A stretch of DNA of 8,965 nt, from assembly GCA_964441535.1 (NCBI GenBank), contig CAYTXQ010000033.1:1-8965 (forward strand), in the 5' to 3' direction. Positions 1 through 6,177 of this stretch are shown here, piece by piece. Position 1 is the first letter of the stretch; every line of letters begins with the position of its first letter. This DNA is from CAYNLX01 sp964441535. GTDB taxonomy: Bacteria; Bacillota_I; Bacilli_A; RF39; UBA660. Made by a program: the position numbers and the translations under genes. Under the pieces are notes generated by a model. That model made no database searches. It worked only from the letters and a program-made list of their open reading frames with translations, and had not been told where the DNA came from.

Positions 1-1
1 A

Positions 2-1312
2 ACAAAAGAAAAGAAGAAAGAAAGCAAATATCCTTTTAAAACTTCAACACTTCAACAAACAGCATCCAATAAATTAAACTTTGGATCTTCTAAAACTATG
101 AAGATTGCTCAGAAATTATATGAAGGAACTGAAATAGGAAAAGAATCTATAGGTTTAATTACTTATATGAGAACAGACTCTGTACGTTTATCTGATGTAT
201 TTATAAATGATACATTTAAATATATAGAATCAAATTATGGTAAGAATTATGTAGGATATGTAAAAAAAATAAAAAAGGATGAGAATAGTCAAGATGCTCA
301 CGAAGGTATAAGACCTACAGATATTAATAAAACCCCAGATTCTATTAAAGAATATTTAACTAATGATGAATATAAACTTTATAGTTTAATTTATTATAGA
401 GCTTTATCTTCTCTTATGGCTGATGCTAAAACTAATGCTACAACTATAATATTAGAAAATAACGGATATACTTTTAAAGCTACTGGAAGTGTTTTAACTT
501 TTGATGGATATTTAAAAGTATATAGTAAATATGAAGATAGTGAAGATGTAGTATTACCAGATTTATCTACATATAAATCAAAATTGATAATAAGTGATGA
601 TATATTAAAGGAACAACATTACACTAAACCATTACCAAGATATACTGAAGCTACTTTAATTAAAGAAATGGAAAGTTTAGGAATAGGAAGGCCTTCTACT
701 TATGCTAAAACAATGGAAATATTAAAAGAAAGAGATTATGTAATAGTTAAAGAAAAGAAATTCTTTCCTACTGAAACTGGTACAGAAATAACTGATAAAT
801 TACAGGAACATTTTAATTCAATAATTAATGTGGAATACACAGCAAAAATGGAAAATGAACTGGATGAAATAGCAGATGCTAAATATGAATCTACTGAAGT
901 ATTGAGAGATTTTTATAATATATTTGAACCAACATTAAAAAATGCATTTGAAAAAATGGAAAAAAAGCCACCAGTAGAAACAGGAGAATTATGTCCAGAA
1001 TGTGGCAGTGCTTTAATAATTAGGAAAGGTAAATATGGTGAATTCACTGCTTGCTCTAATTATCCAAATTGTAAATACATAAAAAAAGAAGAAAAGAAAA
1101 AAGAAGTTATTATTCCTTGTCCTAAATGTGATGGAAATATAATTTTAAAGAAAACTAGAAAAGGAAAAGATTTCTATGGATGCTCTAATTATCCTAAATG
1201 CGATTTTGCATCTTGGGATAAACCAACGATTAATAAATGTTCTGATTGTGGAGGAGTTATAGTAGAAAAAAATGATAAAAATAAATGTATGAATTGTGGA
1301 AAGGAAATCTAA
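2..1312 (+). CDS. topA: DNA topoisomerase I (type IA), 5'-truncated by window edge
   Basis: Type IA topoisomerase that relaxes negatively supercoiled DNA through a transient 5'-phosphotyrosine strand break. The frame is open from base 2, before the first ATG at 98, and that upstream part encodes the family motif PFKTSTLQQTAS, so the ATG at 98 is internal and the gene starts outside the window. 436 residues are visible; family members of about 690 residues suggest that roughly 250 N-terminal residues, including the Toprim domain, are missing. The active-site motif GLITYMRTDS puts the catalytic Tyr at codon 164-166. SQDAHEGIRPT and GIGRPSTYAKT are further hallmarks. The C-terminus has three Cys4 zinc ribbons (bases 992-1297): two of the CPxC...CSNYPxC type, and a divergent last one (CSDC...CMNC). 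The stop codon lies inside a terminator hairpin. Identification is secure. Confidence 0.97.
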   Translation, partial: TKEKKKESKYPFKTSTLQQTASNKLNFGSSKTMKIAQKLYEGTEIGKESIGLITYMRTDSVRLSDVFINDTFKYIESNYGKNYVGYVKKIKKDENSQDAHEGIRPTDINKTPDSIKEYLTNDEYKLYSLIYYRALSSLMADAKTNATTIILENNGYTFKATGSVLTFDGYLKVYSKYEDSEDVVLPDLSTYKSKLIISDDILKEQHYTKPLPRYTEATLIKEMESLGIGRPSTYAKTMEILKERDYVIVKEKKFFPTETGTEITDKLQEHFNSIINVEYTAKMENELDEIADAKYESTEVLRDFYNIFEPTLKNAFEKMEKKPPVETGELCPECGSALIIRKGKYGEFTACSNYPNCKYIKKEEKKKEVIIPCPKCDGNIILKKTRKGKDFYGCSNYPKCDFASWDKPTINKCSDCGGVIVEKNDKNKCMNCGKEI

Positions 1313-1333
1313 TGGATTTCTTTTTTTCTTTTT
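1301..1333 (+). terminator. Rho-independent terminator of topA, overlapping its stop codon
   Basis: AAGGAAATC (1301-1309) pairs with GATTTCTTT (1315-1323), including one G-U pair, around the five-base loop TAATG. A T-rich run (seven Ts, C, five Ts) follows. The topA stop TAA (1310-1312) lies in the loop, so the last codons of topA form the left arm. The stem is AT-rich and therefore modest in strength. Confidence 0.65.
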
Positions 1334-1360
1334 AACAATATTGTACAAAGTGCATATTTT
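1332..1360 (+). promoter_or_regulatory. Possible sigma-A promoter for the glycosyltransferase gene
   Basis: TTAACA (1332-1337, five of six matches to TTGACA) lies 17 bases before TATTTT (1355-1360, four of six matches to TATAAT), just after the topA T-run. A start about seven bases downstream would fall on the Shine-Dalgarno sequence AGAAGG (1365-1370), giving a leader of only about 14 bases. Either the leader is very short or this match is fortuitous. Confidence 0.35.
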
Positions 1361-1380
1361 ATATAGAAGGAAGATGATTG

Positions 1381-2469
1381 ATGAAAAAATATAAAGTATG
1401 TGTTTATGCTATTTGTAAAAATGAAAGTCAGTTTGTTGAAAGATGGATGGATAGTGTTAAAGAAGCAGATGAGGTATTTGTTTTAGATACTGGATCAACC
1501 GATGATACTGTTAAAAAATTAAAAGATTTAGGAGCTAAAGTTACAATAGAAGTATTTAATCCGTGGCGCTTTGATAAAGCCAGAAATAGATCTTTAGAGT
1601 TAGTTCCAGATGACTGTGATATATGTGTATGTACTGATTTAGATGAAGTTATTGAACCAGGGTGGCGTGAAAAGTTAGAAGAGATTTGGGATCCAGAAAC
1701 AAATTGTTTATCTTATAATTATAACTGGTCATTTGATAAGTATGGAAAACCAGCTGTTAATTTCTATATTGAAAAAATACATGATAGACATAATTATTTG
1801 TGGTATCATCCAGTTCATGAAGTATTAAAGTTTACAAAAGAAGGACCTGAAATAAAAAAAGTTACTAATGAAATTACAGTTAATCATTATCCAGATAATA
1901 CAAAACCTCGTTCTCAATATCTTTCATTATTAGAATTATCTGTTGAAGAAGATCCTGAAGATGATAGAAATATGCATTACTTAGGAAGAGAATACATGTT
2001 TAATCAGAAATGGTTTGAAGCTATAAATACATTTCATAAACATTTAAAATTACCTAAAGCTGTATGGAAACCTGAAAGATGTGCCTCTATGAGATTTATG
2101 GGGCGTTGTTATAATGAACTTGGTTATACAGAGGAAGCTATGATGTGGTTTGAAAGATCTATTATGGAATATCCAGAAGGTAGAGAGGGCTATGTAGAAC
2201 TTTCATTATTAGAATATTTTAATGGAAATTATAACAGAGCTTATTTTGTACTTAAAGAAGCTTTAAAGATTGAAGAACGAAGTAAAATTTATATTAACGA
2301 AAATTTTTGCTGGGACAGTACAATTTATGATGTTTTAAGTGTATGTGCTTTTAATTTAAAAAAATATGAAGAAGCCTATGAATATATTAAACAAGCGGTA
2401 AAACTAAATCCAGATGATAAAAGATTAAAGAAAAATAAAAATATAATTAAAAAAAATATAAAAAAATAA
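1381..2469 (+). CDS. Family 2 glycosyltransferase with C-terminal TPR-like repeats
   Basis: Predicted cytoplasmic GT-A fold glycosyltransferase of 362 residues that transfers sugar from a nucleotide-sugar donor; the acceptor is unknown. The N-terminal catalytic domain shows KNE (13-15), DTGSTDDT (36-43), FDKARNRS (64-71) and a DxD-type metal and nucleotide site, TDLDE (85-89). WYHPVHE (141-147) is a second His-rich motif often seen in such enzymes. From about residue 197, helix pairs with TPR character follow (about 197-224, 236-263, 270-297 and 316-349), a likely protein-binding surface. There is no signal peptide or membrane segment. The ATG at 1381 is preferred, 10 bases after AGAAGG; an in-frame TTG at 1378 adds one residue. 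The lysine- and asparagine-rich tail comes from an A-rich run that also serves the opposite-strand terminator. The neighbouring collagen-like gene suggests a protein substrate (inference). The fold is confident, the substrate is not. Confidence 0.9.
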   Translation: MKKYKVCVYAICKNESQFVERWMDSVKEADEVFVLDTGSTDDTVKKLKDLGAKVTIEVFNPWRFDKARNRSLELVPDDCDICVCTDLDEVIEPGWREKLEEIWDPETNCLSYNYNWSFDKYGKPAVNFYIEKIHDRHNYLWYHPVHEVLKFTKEGPEIKKVTNEITVNHYPDNTKPRSQYLSLLELSVEEDPEDDRNMHYLGREYMFNQKWFEAINTFHKHLKLPKAVWKPERCASMRFMGRCYNELGYTEEAMMWFERSIMEYPEGREGYVELSLLEYFNGNYNRAYFVLKEALKIEERSKIYINENFCWDSTIYDVLSVCAFNLKKYEEAYEYIKQAVKLNPDDKRLKKNKNIIKKNIKK

Positions 2470-2490
2470 AGATCTCAATTTGAGATCTTT
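2468..2490. terminator. Shared bidirectional terminator between convergent genes
   Basis: AAAGATCTC and GAGATCTTT form a perfect nine-pair stem (extendable to 11 pairs with one central base) around AATTT. It starts within the glycosyltransferase stop codon and ends nine bases before the end of the collagen-like gene. On the minus strand it is followed by long T-runs (bases 2467 down to about 2450), an excellent terminator for the collagen-like gene. On the plus strand only TTT follows, so termination there is probably weaker. Confidence 0.8.
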
Positions 2491-2499
2491 AAAAATTAC

Positions 2500-3214
2500 T
2501 TAAGAAATTCTTTTAACAGATAATGTGGCATTTGTTTCATTTGATAGAGTAAGAGTAGCAGCTAATAGAGCTGATACAGCCATGTCTATAACATCACCTG
2601 CTGTTAGATTTACAATGACACTTCCAGAGTAAATTGACTGAACACCAACAGATAATAGTCTATTACTAGTTGCTGAAGCTATGTTTGTACCATTTCTTCT
2701 AATAGCCATAGTAATTCCAACTGCCAAAGAAGCAGTACCTATCATATTATAATTAATTTCGTATGTACCAGTAGTTGTGATAGTAATTTGGTTTGAAGAA
2801 GCAGTAGTATTTAATGTAGGCATTGAATTATTAAATGTTATTTGCTGTGGTATTCCTACTAATAAAGTAAGTATCTGAGAAGTATTATTATATAATCCTC
2901 CATAGGCTGAAAGTCCTCCAGCAGGTCCAGTCGGTCCAGTTGGTCCCTGAATACCTTGAATACCTTGAACACCTTGAGGTCCAGTCGGTCCTATTGTTCC
3001 TGGTACTCCTTGAATACCCTGAATACCTTGTGGTCCGGTAGGTCCAACATCTCCACCAGGTCCAACAGGTCCNNNNNNNNNNNNNNNNNNNNNNNNNNNN
3101 NNNNNNNNNNNNNNNNNNNNNNNNNNNNNNNNNNNNNNNNNNNNNNNNNNNNNNNNNNNNNNNNNNNNNNNNTCTATTACTATTTTCTTGTAATGTTTTT
3201 TCGTAAAAATTCAT
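2500..3214 (-). CDS. Collagen-like surface protein with BclA-type C-terminal domain (interrupted by assembly gap)
   Basis: Read leftward from ATG at 3214. Fourteen N-terminal residues (MNFYEKTLQENSNR) precede the 100-N gap. After it come 17 uninterrupted Gly-X-Y triplets (GPT, GPQ, GIQ, GVQ and similar), a linker (GGLSAYGGLYNNTSQ) and a trimerising beta domain of the BclA C-terminal type: TGTYEINYNM, RRNGTNIA, LTAGDVIDM and a final ATLSVKRIS. Such proteins form surface filaments (exosporium BclA and collagen-like proteins of other Firmicutes) and are often O-glycosylated on Thr in GPT triplets. An in-frame TAA eight to six bases before the ATG fixes this start. GGAGG lies 15 bases upstream, a long spacing. 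No signal peptide is seen. The two flanks are both at codon boundaries but 100 Ns is not a multiple of three, so true length and frame continuity are unknown; a single intact gene is inferred. Confidence 0.85.
2920..3072 (-). repeat. Collagen Gly-X-Y repeat tract (visible part)
   Basis: Seventeen consecutive nine-base units each encode Gly-X-Y with no interruption. The order GPT-GPQ-GIQ-GIQ-GVP is followed by the near-copy GPT-GPQ-GVQ-GIQ-GIQ, so a higher-order repeat is present. Four of the 17 triplets are GPT. The tract continues into the assembly gap. Confidence 0.95.
3073..3172. other. Assembly gap of 100 Ns inside the collagen repeat
   Basis: Exactly 100 Ns, the usual placeholder for a gap of unknown size. 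It falls where near-identical Gly-X-Y units would break a short-read assembly. Both flanks read in the same gene at codon boundaries, so the true gap should be a multiple of three bases if the gene is intact. Confidence 0.97.
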
Positions 3215-3229
3215 ATATTAATATATTAT

Positions 3230-3246
3230 CCTCCTTTTCTATTATA
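3230..3246 (-). promoter_or_regulatory. RBS and possible -10 box of the collagen-like gene
   Basis: On the minus strand TATAAT (3246-3241) is followed at once by AGAAAAGGAGG, with a full Shine-Dalgarno core at 3234-3230. No convincing -35 lies 17 bases upstream. The AAGGAGG core is 15 bases from the ATG at 3214, longer than usual, but no other start fits between them. If TATAAT is a real -10, the transcript would begin at or within the RBS, so the true promoter may lie further upstream. Confidence 0.5.
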
Positions 3247-3250
3247 ATTT

Positions 3251-3291
3251 ATGAATTTTTAAGATTCATGAAAATAGCAGTTGTCATGAAT
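3251..3291. promoter_or_regulatory. Cluster of ATTCATGA / TCATGAAT inverted repeats, putative operator
   Basis: ATTCATGA (3264-3271) and TCATGAAT (3284-3291) are perfect inverted copies separated by 12 bases. ATGAAT at 3251-3256 forms a second inverted pair with ATTCAT at 3264-3269. The cluster sits just upstream of the possible -10 box of the collagen-like gene and covers the expected -35 area, a typical place for a regulator to bind. No regulator gene is present in the window. Confidence 0.4.
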
Positions 3292-3401
3292 ATTAAAACT
3301 TTAATAGAAATAATAAACATAATAATTAAAAAAGTATCATAGATATTGGAAATTTAATGTTTATTTATTAATTATATAATTAAGATAAATTTTTTATTTT
3401 A

Positions 3402-3421
3402 TGTTATAATTGTTATGGTGG
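3402..3421 (+). promoter_or_regulatory. Extended -10 promoter and RBS for the DUF1003 gene
   Basis: TGTTATAAT (3402-3410) is a perfect extended -10 (TGnTATAAT). No good -35 lies 17 bases upstream, as is usual for extended -10 promoters. The purine-rich GGTGG (3417-3421) lies seven bases before the ATG at 3429. A start at the usual distance would leave a leader of only about 12 bases. Confidence 0.6.
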
Positions 3422-3428
3422 TAAAAGT

Positions 3429-3947
3429 ATGGAAGAAAAGAAAAGCAAAGCAGAATTAGTTAAGATGCTTTTAAAACAAGATTTACATGAAAATGATGAA
3501 GCCGAACTGATTGATATATTAATTGATAATCCTATAACAGTTGACGTTAACTCTCAAAATAAAGATGAATTAACTTTTGGAGATAAGATTGCTGATAAGT
3601 TTTCAGAAATTGCTGGAAGTTGGACTTTTATAATCTGTTTTTCAGGATTTTTAATTGTATGGATTATTCTTAATGGTATAGCTTTATCTAGCGCAGTTGA
3701 TCCATTTCCGTTTATTTTACTTAATTTAATATTATCGTGTATAGCAGCACTTCAAGCTCCTGTAATAATGATGAGCCAAAATAGACAAGCGAAAAAAGAT
3801 AGTATAAGAAATCAAAATGATTATAGAGTTGATATAAAAAGTGAATTAATATTAGAAGATATACATAAAAAAATAGAGACTTTAATTAAAAATCAGAATA
3901 CTATTTTAAAATATATTGAAGAACAAGAAAACAAAAAACAGCAATAA
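3429..3947 (+). CDS. DUF1003 family inner-membrane protein
   Basis: A 172-residue membrane protein of the DUF1003 family, whose biochemical role is not established. Hallmarks in order: FGDKIADKF (50-58), AGSWTFII (62-69), a first membrane helix at about 66-85 ending in WIILN, DPFPFILLNLILS (91-103) in a second helix at about 93-115, then APVIMMSQNRQAKKD (110-124) and NDYRVDIKSELI. The N-terminal 45 residues are charged and probably a cytoplasmic helical segment. The tail from about 119 is charged and helix-prone, probably a coiled coil. The ATG at 3429 follows GGTGG and an extended -10 element. Length and motif order match complete family members. The next gene starts 18 bases after the stop, which suggests co-transcription. 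Confidence 0.9.
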   Translation: MEEKKSKAELVKMLLKQDLHENDEAELIDILIDNPITVDVNSQNKDELTFGDKIADKFSEIAGSWTFIICFSGFLIVWIILNGIALSSAVDPFPFILLNLILSCIAALQAPVIMMSQNRQAKKDSIRNQNDYRVDIKSELILEDIHKKIETLIKNQNTILKYIEEQENKKQQ

Positions 3948-3965
3948 GTATTTATAGGTGGTTTT

Positions 3966-5147
3966 ATGAAAAAATATTTTTTGAAATTTAATAAAAAAGA
4001 TGGTCAAAAAATTTTTATAAGTTTTGATTTTTTAAATGTTCCATGTGATTCTATCGAAGAAATTAATGATTATACTGTAAGGTTTATATCTCCGATACCA
4101 TTTATTAATGATCTTGTAATAAAAAAATTGTTGTCAGAAAAAGAATTTTACGAATTAGATTTTAATAATCCAGTAACTATACTAGAAAATACTGTTGTTG
4201 AGGAAAATAGTAAAGAAGTGGTATTGTTTCAGGAATATCCTTTTAAATTAGGAAAAGAACTAGAAATAGAAAAAGAACAAATTAAAGTGATATCTTATGA
4301 TATAGGGCTTTCCAATAAAGTAACTCATAGATTTTTTGAAATACCTGAAGATATTATAAGTGAATTATTAGAAAAAGGAAAAAAACATAGTATTTTTACT
4401 TATTCATTTATTTTTGAAGATAATAATGAATTAACTAGACATTTAAAACTTATTTTATCTAAATGTAACGGAGATTTTAAAAAAGATTCTAAAACAAAAT
4501 TAGGTAAATATGGATATACTCCAGTGTTTCGTAAATCATATCGCATAAATGGTTCTGAAAAAGAAATTTTTACTAAAACGATTTCTAGAGGAATTGGTGA
4601 TTTTTTTGATTCAGAAGCAATAATGTTTTTCTTTAAATCAATTTTAGAAGATCAAAATCTAACACCTTTATTTATAAAATATTTAAGTAATCCTTTAATA
4701 GCAAATATTATGTTTGCTGAAAATTATGCATTTAAGTATTTAGTTATAAGTTTAAATTCTAATAATTTTCAAAAAGAAAATAAAGATAAGTTTTTAAATA
4801 GTATTAATGAAATCCTTAATGGAAAATATTTGAAGTTAGAAGATAAATTGTTTAATACTGCTTATTTTGCAAATATTATCAATGAATTTTATAATTCTTT
4901 TTATAAAAAAAATAATCCTATGGAAGAAAAAATACAAATATTAATGGAAAAAACAAGAATCGTAGGAAAAGAACATAAAAAATTAATAAGAAATGAAGAA
5001 GCAAGAATTAAAAGAAGTAATGAAAAAGAACAACGTGAATTTTATGATGAAATAAATAGAAGATACGAAAGTATAGATGATGAATTTGAATCAGACCCTT
5101 GGGCAAAGAAATATGATGATAATTCAGAACAGGAAAAACATATTTAA
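3966..5147 (+). CDS. Unrecognised 393-residue cytoplasmic protein
   Basis: I do not recognise this protein. It has no signal peptide, no membrane-spanning stretch and no familiar catalytic or nucleotide-binding motif. Residues 1-150 alternate short hydrophobic and charged stretches that look beta-rich. The middle (about 178-260) contains the aromatic-rich stretches KYGYTPVFRKSYRI and GDFFDSEAIMFFFKS, the segment most likely to be a conserved core. Residues 317-370 form a highly charged Lys/Glu/Arg helix, probably a coiled coil, and the tail is acidic (DDEFESDPW). The start follows GGTGG (3957-3961) with a short four-base spacer, 18 bases after the DUF1003 stop, so the two are probably one operon. 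Base and codon use look like the neighbours, and the long clean frame with its own RBS supports a real gene. Confidence 0.8.
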   Translation: MKKYFLKFNKKDGQKIFISFDFLNVPCDSIEEINDYTVRFISPIPFINDLVIKKLLSEKEFYELDFNNPVTILENTVVEENSKEVVLFQEYPFKLGKELEIEKEQIKVISYDIGLSNKVTHRFFEIPEDIISELLEKGKKHSIFTYSFIFEDNNELTRHLKLILSKCNGDFKKDSKTKLGKYGYTPVFRKSYRINGSEKEIFTKTISRGIGDFFDSEAIMFFFKSILEDQNLTPLFIKYLSNPLIANIMFAENYAFKYLVISLNSNNFQKENKDKFLNSINEILNGKYLKLEDKLFNTAYFANIINEFYNSFYKKNNPMEEKIQILMEKTRIVGKEHKKLIRNEEARIKRSNEKEQREFYDEINRRYESIDDEFESDPWAKKYDDNSEQEKHI

Positions 5148-5159
5148 TATGCTTTTTTA

Positions 5160-5180
5160 TGTTAAAATATAAATAGAAGG
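5160..5180 (+). promoter_or_regulatory. Possible extended -10 promoter and RBS of xerC
   Basis: TGTTAAAAT (5160-5168) resembles an extended -10 (TGnTATAAT with one mismatch). AGAAGG (5175-5180) is a clear Shine-Dalgarno eight bases before the ATG at 5189. No terminator separates this from the upstream gene, so read-through is also possible. No good -35 is visible. Confidence 0.45.
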
Positions 5181-5188
5181 TATTTATT

Positions 5189-6082
5189 ATGGATAAAATA
5201 ATTAATGAATTTAATAATTATTTAATTAATGAAAGAAATTATTCTTCATTTACTGTTACAAATTATGATAAAGATATTTTATCTTTTAATAATTATTTGA
5301 AAGATAAAAATATTAACTTTTTAAATGTTGATAAAGACATAATAAGAAAATACCTTGTTTATTTAGATATATTAAAGATGAAAAATTCTTCAATCAGCAG
5401 GCATATCAGTTCATTAAGAACGTTTTATAATTTTTTAAAAGAAAGAAATTATATAAAAAGTAATGTATTTCTTTTAATAAAAAGTCCTAAGAAAGAAAAA
5501 AAATTACCTACATTTATTTATTATAATGAATTAGAGGAATTATTTAATAGTTTTAACATTTCAGATATTCTAGATATAAGAAATAAACTGATATTTGAAT
5601 TATTATATGCTACTGGAGTAAGAGTTAGTGAACTAGTTAATATTAAGTTAGAGGATATTAATAAATCAGAAATGACTATTAAAGTATTAGGAAAAGGTAA
5701 TAAAGAAAGAATATGTTTTTATGGAGAGTATGCTTTAGATGCCTTAAATCTGTATTTAAATGAATCTAGACCAAAGCTACTTAGGAATAAAACTAGTGAT
5801 TATCTATTAATAAATCATATAGGAGGTAAACTAACAGATAGAGGAGTAAGAGATATAGTAAAAAGAGTTATTAAATTAACAAGTATTAAATCTAACGTTT
5901 CTCCACATACTTTAAGACATACTTTTGCTACTCATTTATTAAATGAGGGAGCAGATTTAAAAACAGTACAGGAACTTTTAGGACATGTAAGTCTTAGTAC
6001 GACATCAATATATACTCATGTGAGTAATGAAAGGTTAAGAGAAGTATATTTGAAGTCTCATCCAAGAAAAAGCGAAAAATAA
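5189..6082 (+). CDS. xerC: Tyrosine recombinase XerC/XerD
   Basis: Site-specific tyrosine recombinase of 297 residues, the usual Xer length. With a partner it resolves chromosome dimers at dif. The N-terminal SAM-like core-binding domain spans about 1-87 (FNNYLINERNYSSFTVTNY). The catalytic domain follows from about 106. All active-site residues are present: Arg145 in YATGVRVSEL, Lys169 in GKGNKER, His240 and Arg243 in SPHTLRHTFATH, His266 in LLGHVSLSTT, and the nucleophile Tyr275 in SIYTHV. The ATG at 5189 has AGAAGG eight bases upstream. XerC and XerD are hard to tell apart by sequence; XerC is chosen because topA and xerC are near neighbours in Bacillus-type genomes. A phage-type integrase is unlikely given the short N-terminus and lack of attachment sites. 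A terminator follows 14 bases after the stop. Confidence 0.93.
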   Translation: MDKIINEFNNYLINERNYSSFTVTNYDKDILSFNNYLKDKNINFLNVDKDIIRKYLVYLDILKMKNSSISRHISSLRTFYNFLKERNYIKSNVFLLIKSPKKEKKLPTFIYYNELEELFNSFNISDILDIRNKLIFELLYATGVRVSELVNIKLEDINKSEMTIKVLGKGNKERICFYGEYALDALNLYLNESRPKLLRNKTSDYLLINHIGGKLTDRGVRDIVKRVIKLTSIKSNVSPHTLRHTFATHLLNEGADLKTVQELLGHVSLSTTSIYTHVSNERLREVYLKSHPRKSEK

Positions 6083-6095
6083 CGTAAAATATTGT

Positions 6096-6129
6096 AAAAA
6101 ACCACTTAATAAATTGTAATGGTTTTTTT
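6096..6129 (+). terminator. Rho-independent terminator of xerC
   Basis: AAAAAACCA (6096-6104) pairs with TGGTTTTTT (6120-6128), nine pairs, around a 15-base loop, and the T-run is the right arm itself. The A-rich left arm and T-rich right arm make it nearly symmetric. The loop contains the presumed -35 of the next gene. Confidence 0.75.
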
Positions 6130-6142
6130 ATTTTGTTATAAT
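6114..6142 (+). promoter_or_regulatory. Sigma-A promoter of ppdK with extended -10
   Basis: TTGTAA (6114-6119, four of six to TTGACA) is spaced 17 bases from a perfect TATAAT (6137-6142), with TG one base upstream of it (TGTTATAAT, extended -10). The -35 lies in the loop of the xerC terminator, so the two signals overlap. The expected start near 6149 gives a leader of about 29 bases ahead of the ATG. Confidence 0.75.
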
Positions 6143-6177
6143 ACTTTCATGGTGTAAAAAAAAGAGGAGGAAAATTA

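Noticed and set aside
1145..1348. Minus-strand open frame opposite the 3' end of topA
   Set aside because: It begins with TTG inside the terminator region, has no RBS and lies opposite well-conserved zinc-ribbon codons.
1378..1380. TTG as start of the glycosyltransferase
   Set aside because: The next codon is ATG with an acceptable 10-base spacing to AGAAGG; TTG starts are rarer and would add a single residue.
2920..3072. CRISPR-like regularity of short repeats
   Set aside because: The nine-base period encodes Gly-X-Y in one frame, without constant repeats alternating with unique spacers.
3245..3253. CATAAATTA on the minus strand resembling a sporulation sigma-K or sigma-E -10 box upstream of the collagen-like gene
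   Set aside because: Attractive because BclA is an exosporium protein, but no matching -35 lies at the right distance. The site overlaps a TATAAT box in very AT-rich DNA, and nothing else in the window indicates sporulation.
2888..3342. Long open frames on both strands across the collagen repeat and the N run
   Set aside because: They are shadows of the repetitive Gly-X-Y codons and of the Ns, which contain no stops. Their low-complexity products (Cys/Trp/Thr or Ser/Asn/Leu runs) do not resemble proteins, while the true frame gives clean Gly-X-Y triplets joined to a BclA-type domain.
5189..6082. Xer recombinase as the integrase of a mobile island covering the accessory genes
   Set aside because: Its length and motifs fit housekeeping Xer proteins. 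I saw no direct repeats, tRNA gene or att-like cores flanking the cargo, and topA-xerC proximity is ancestral in Bacillus-type genomes.
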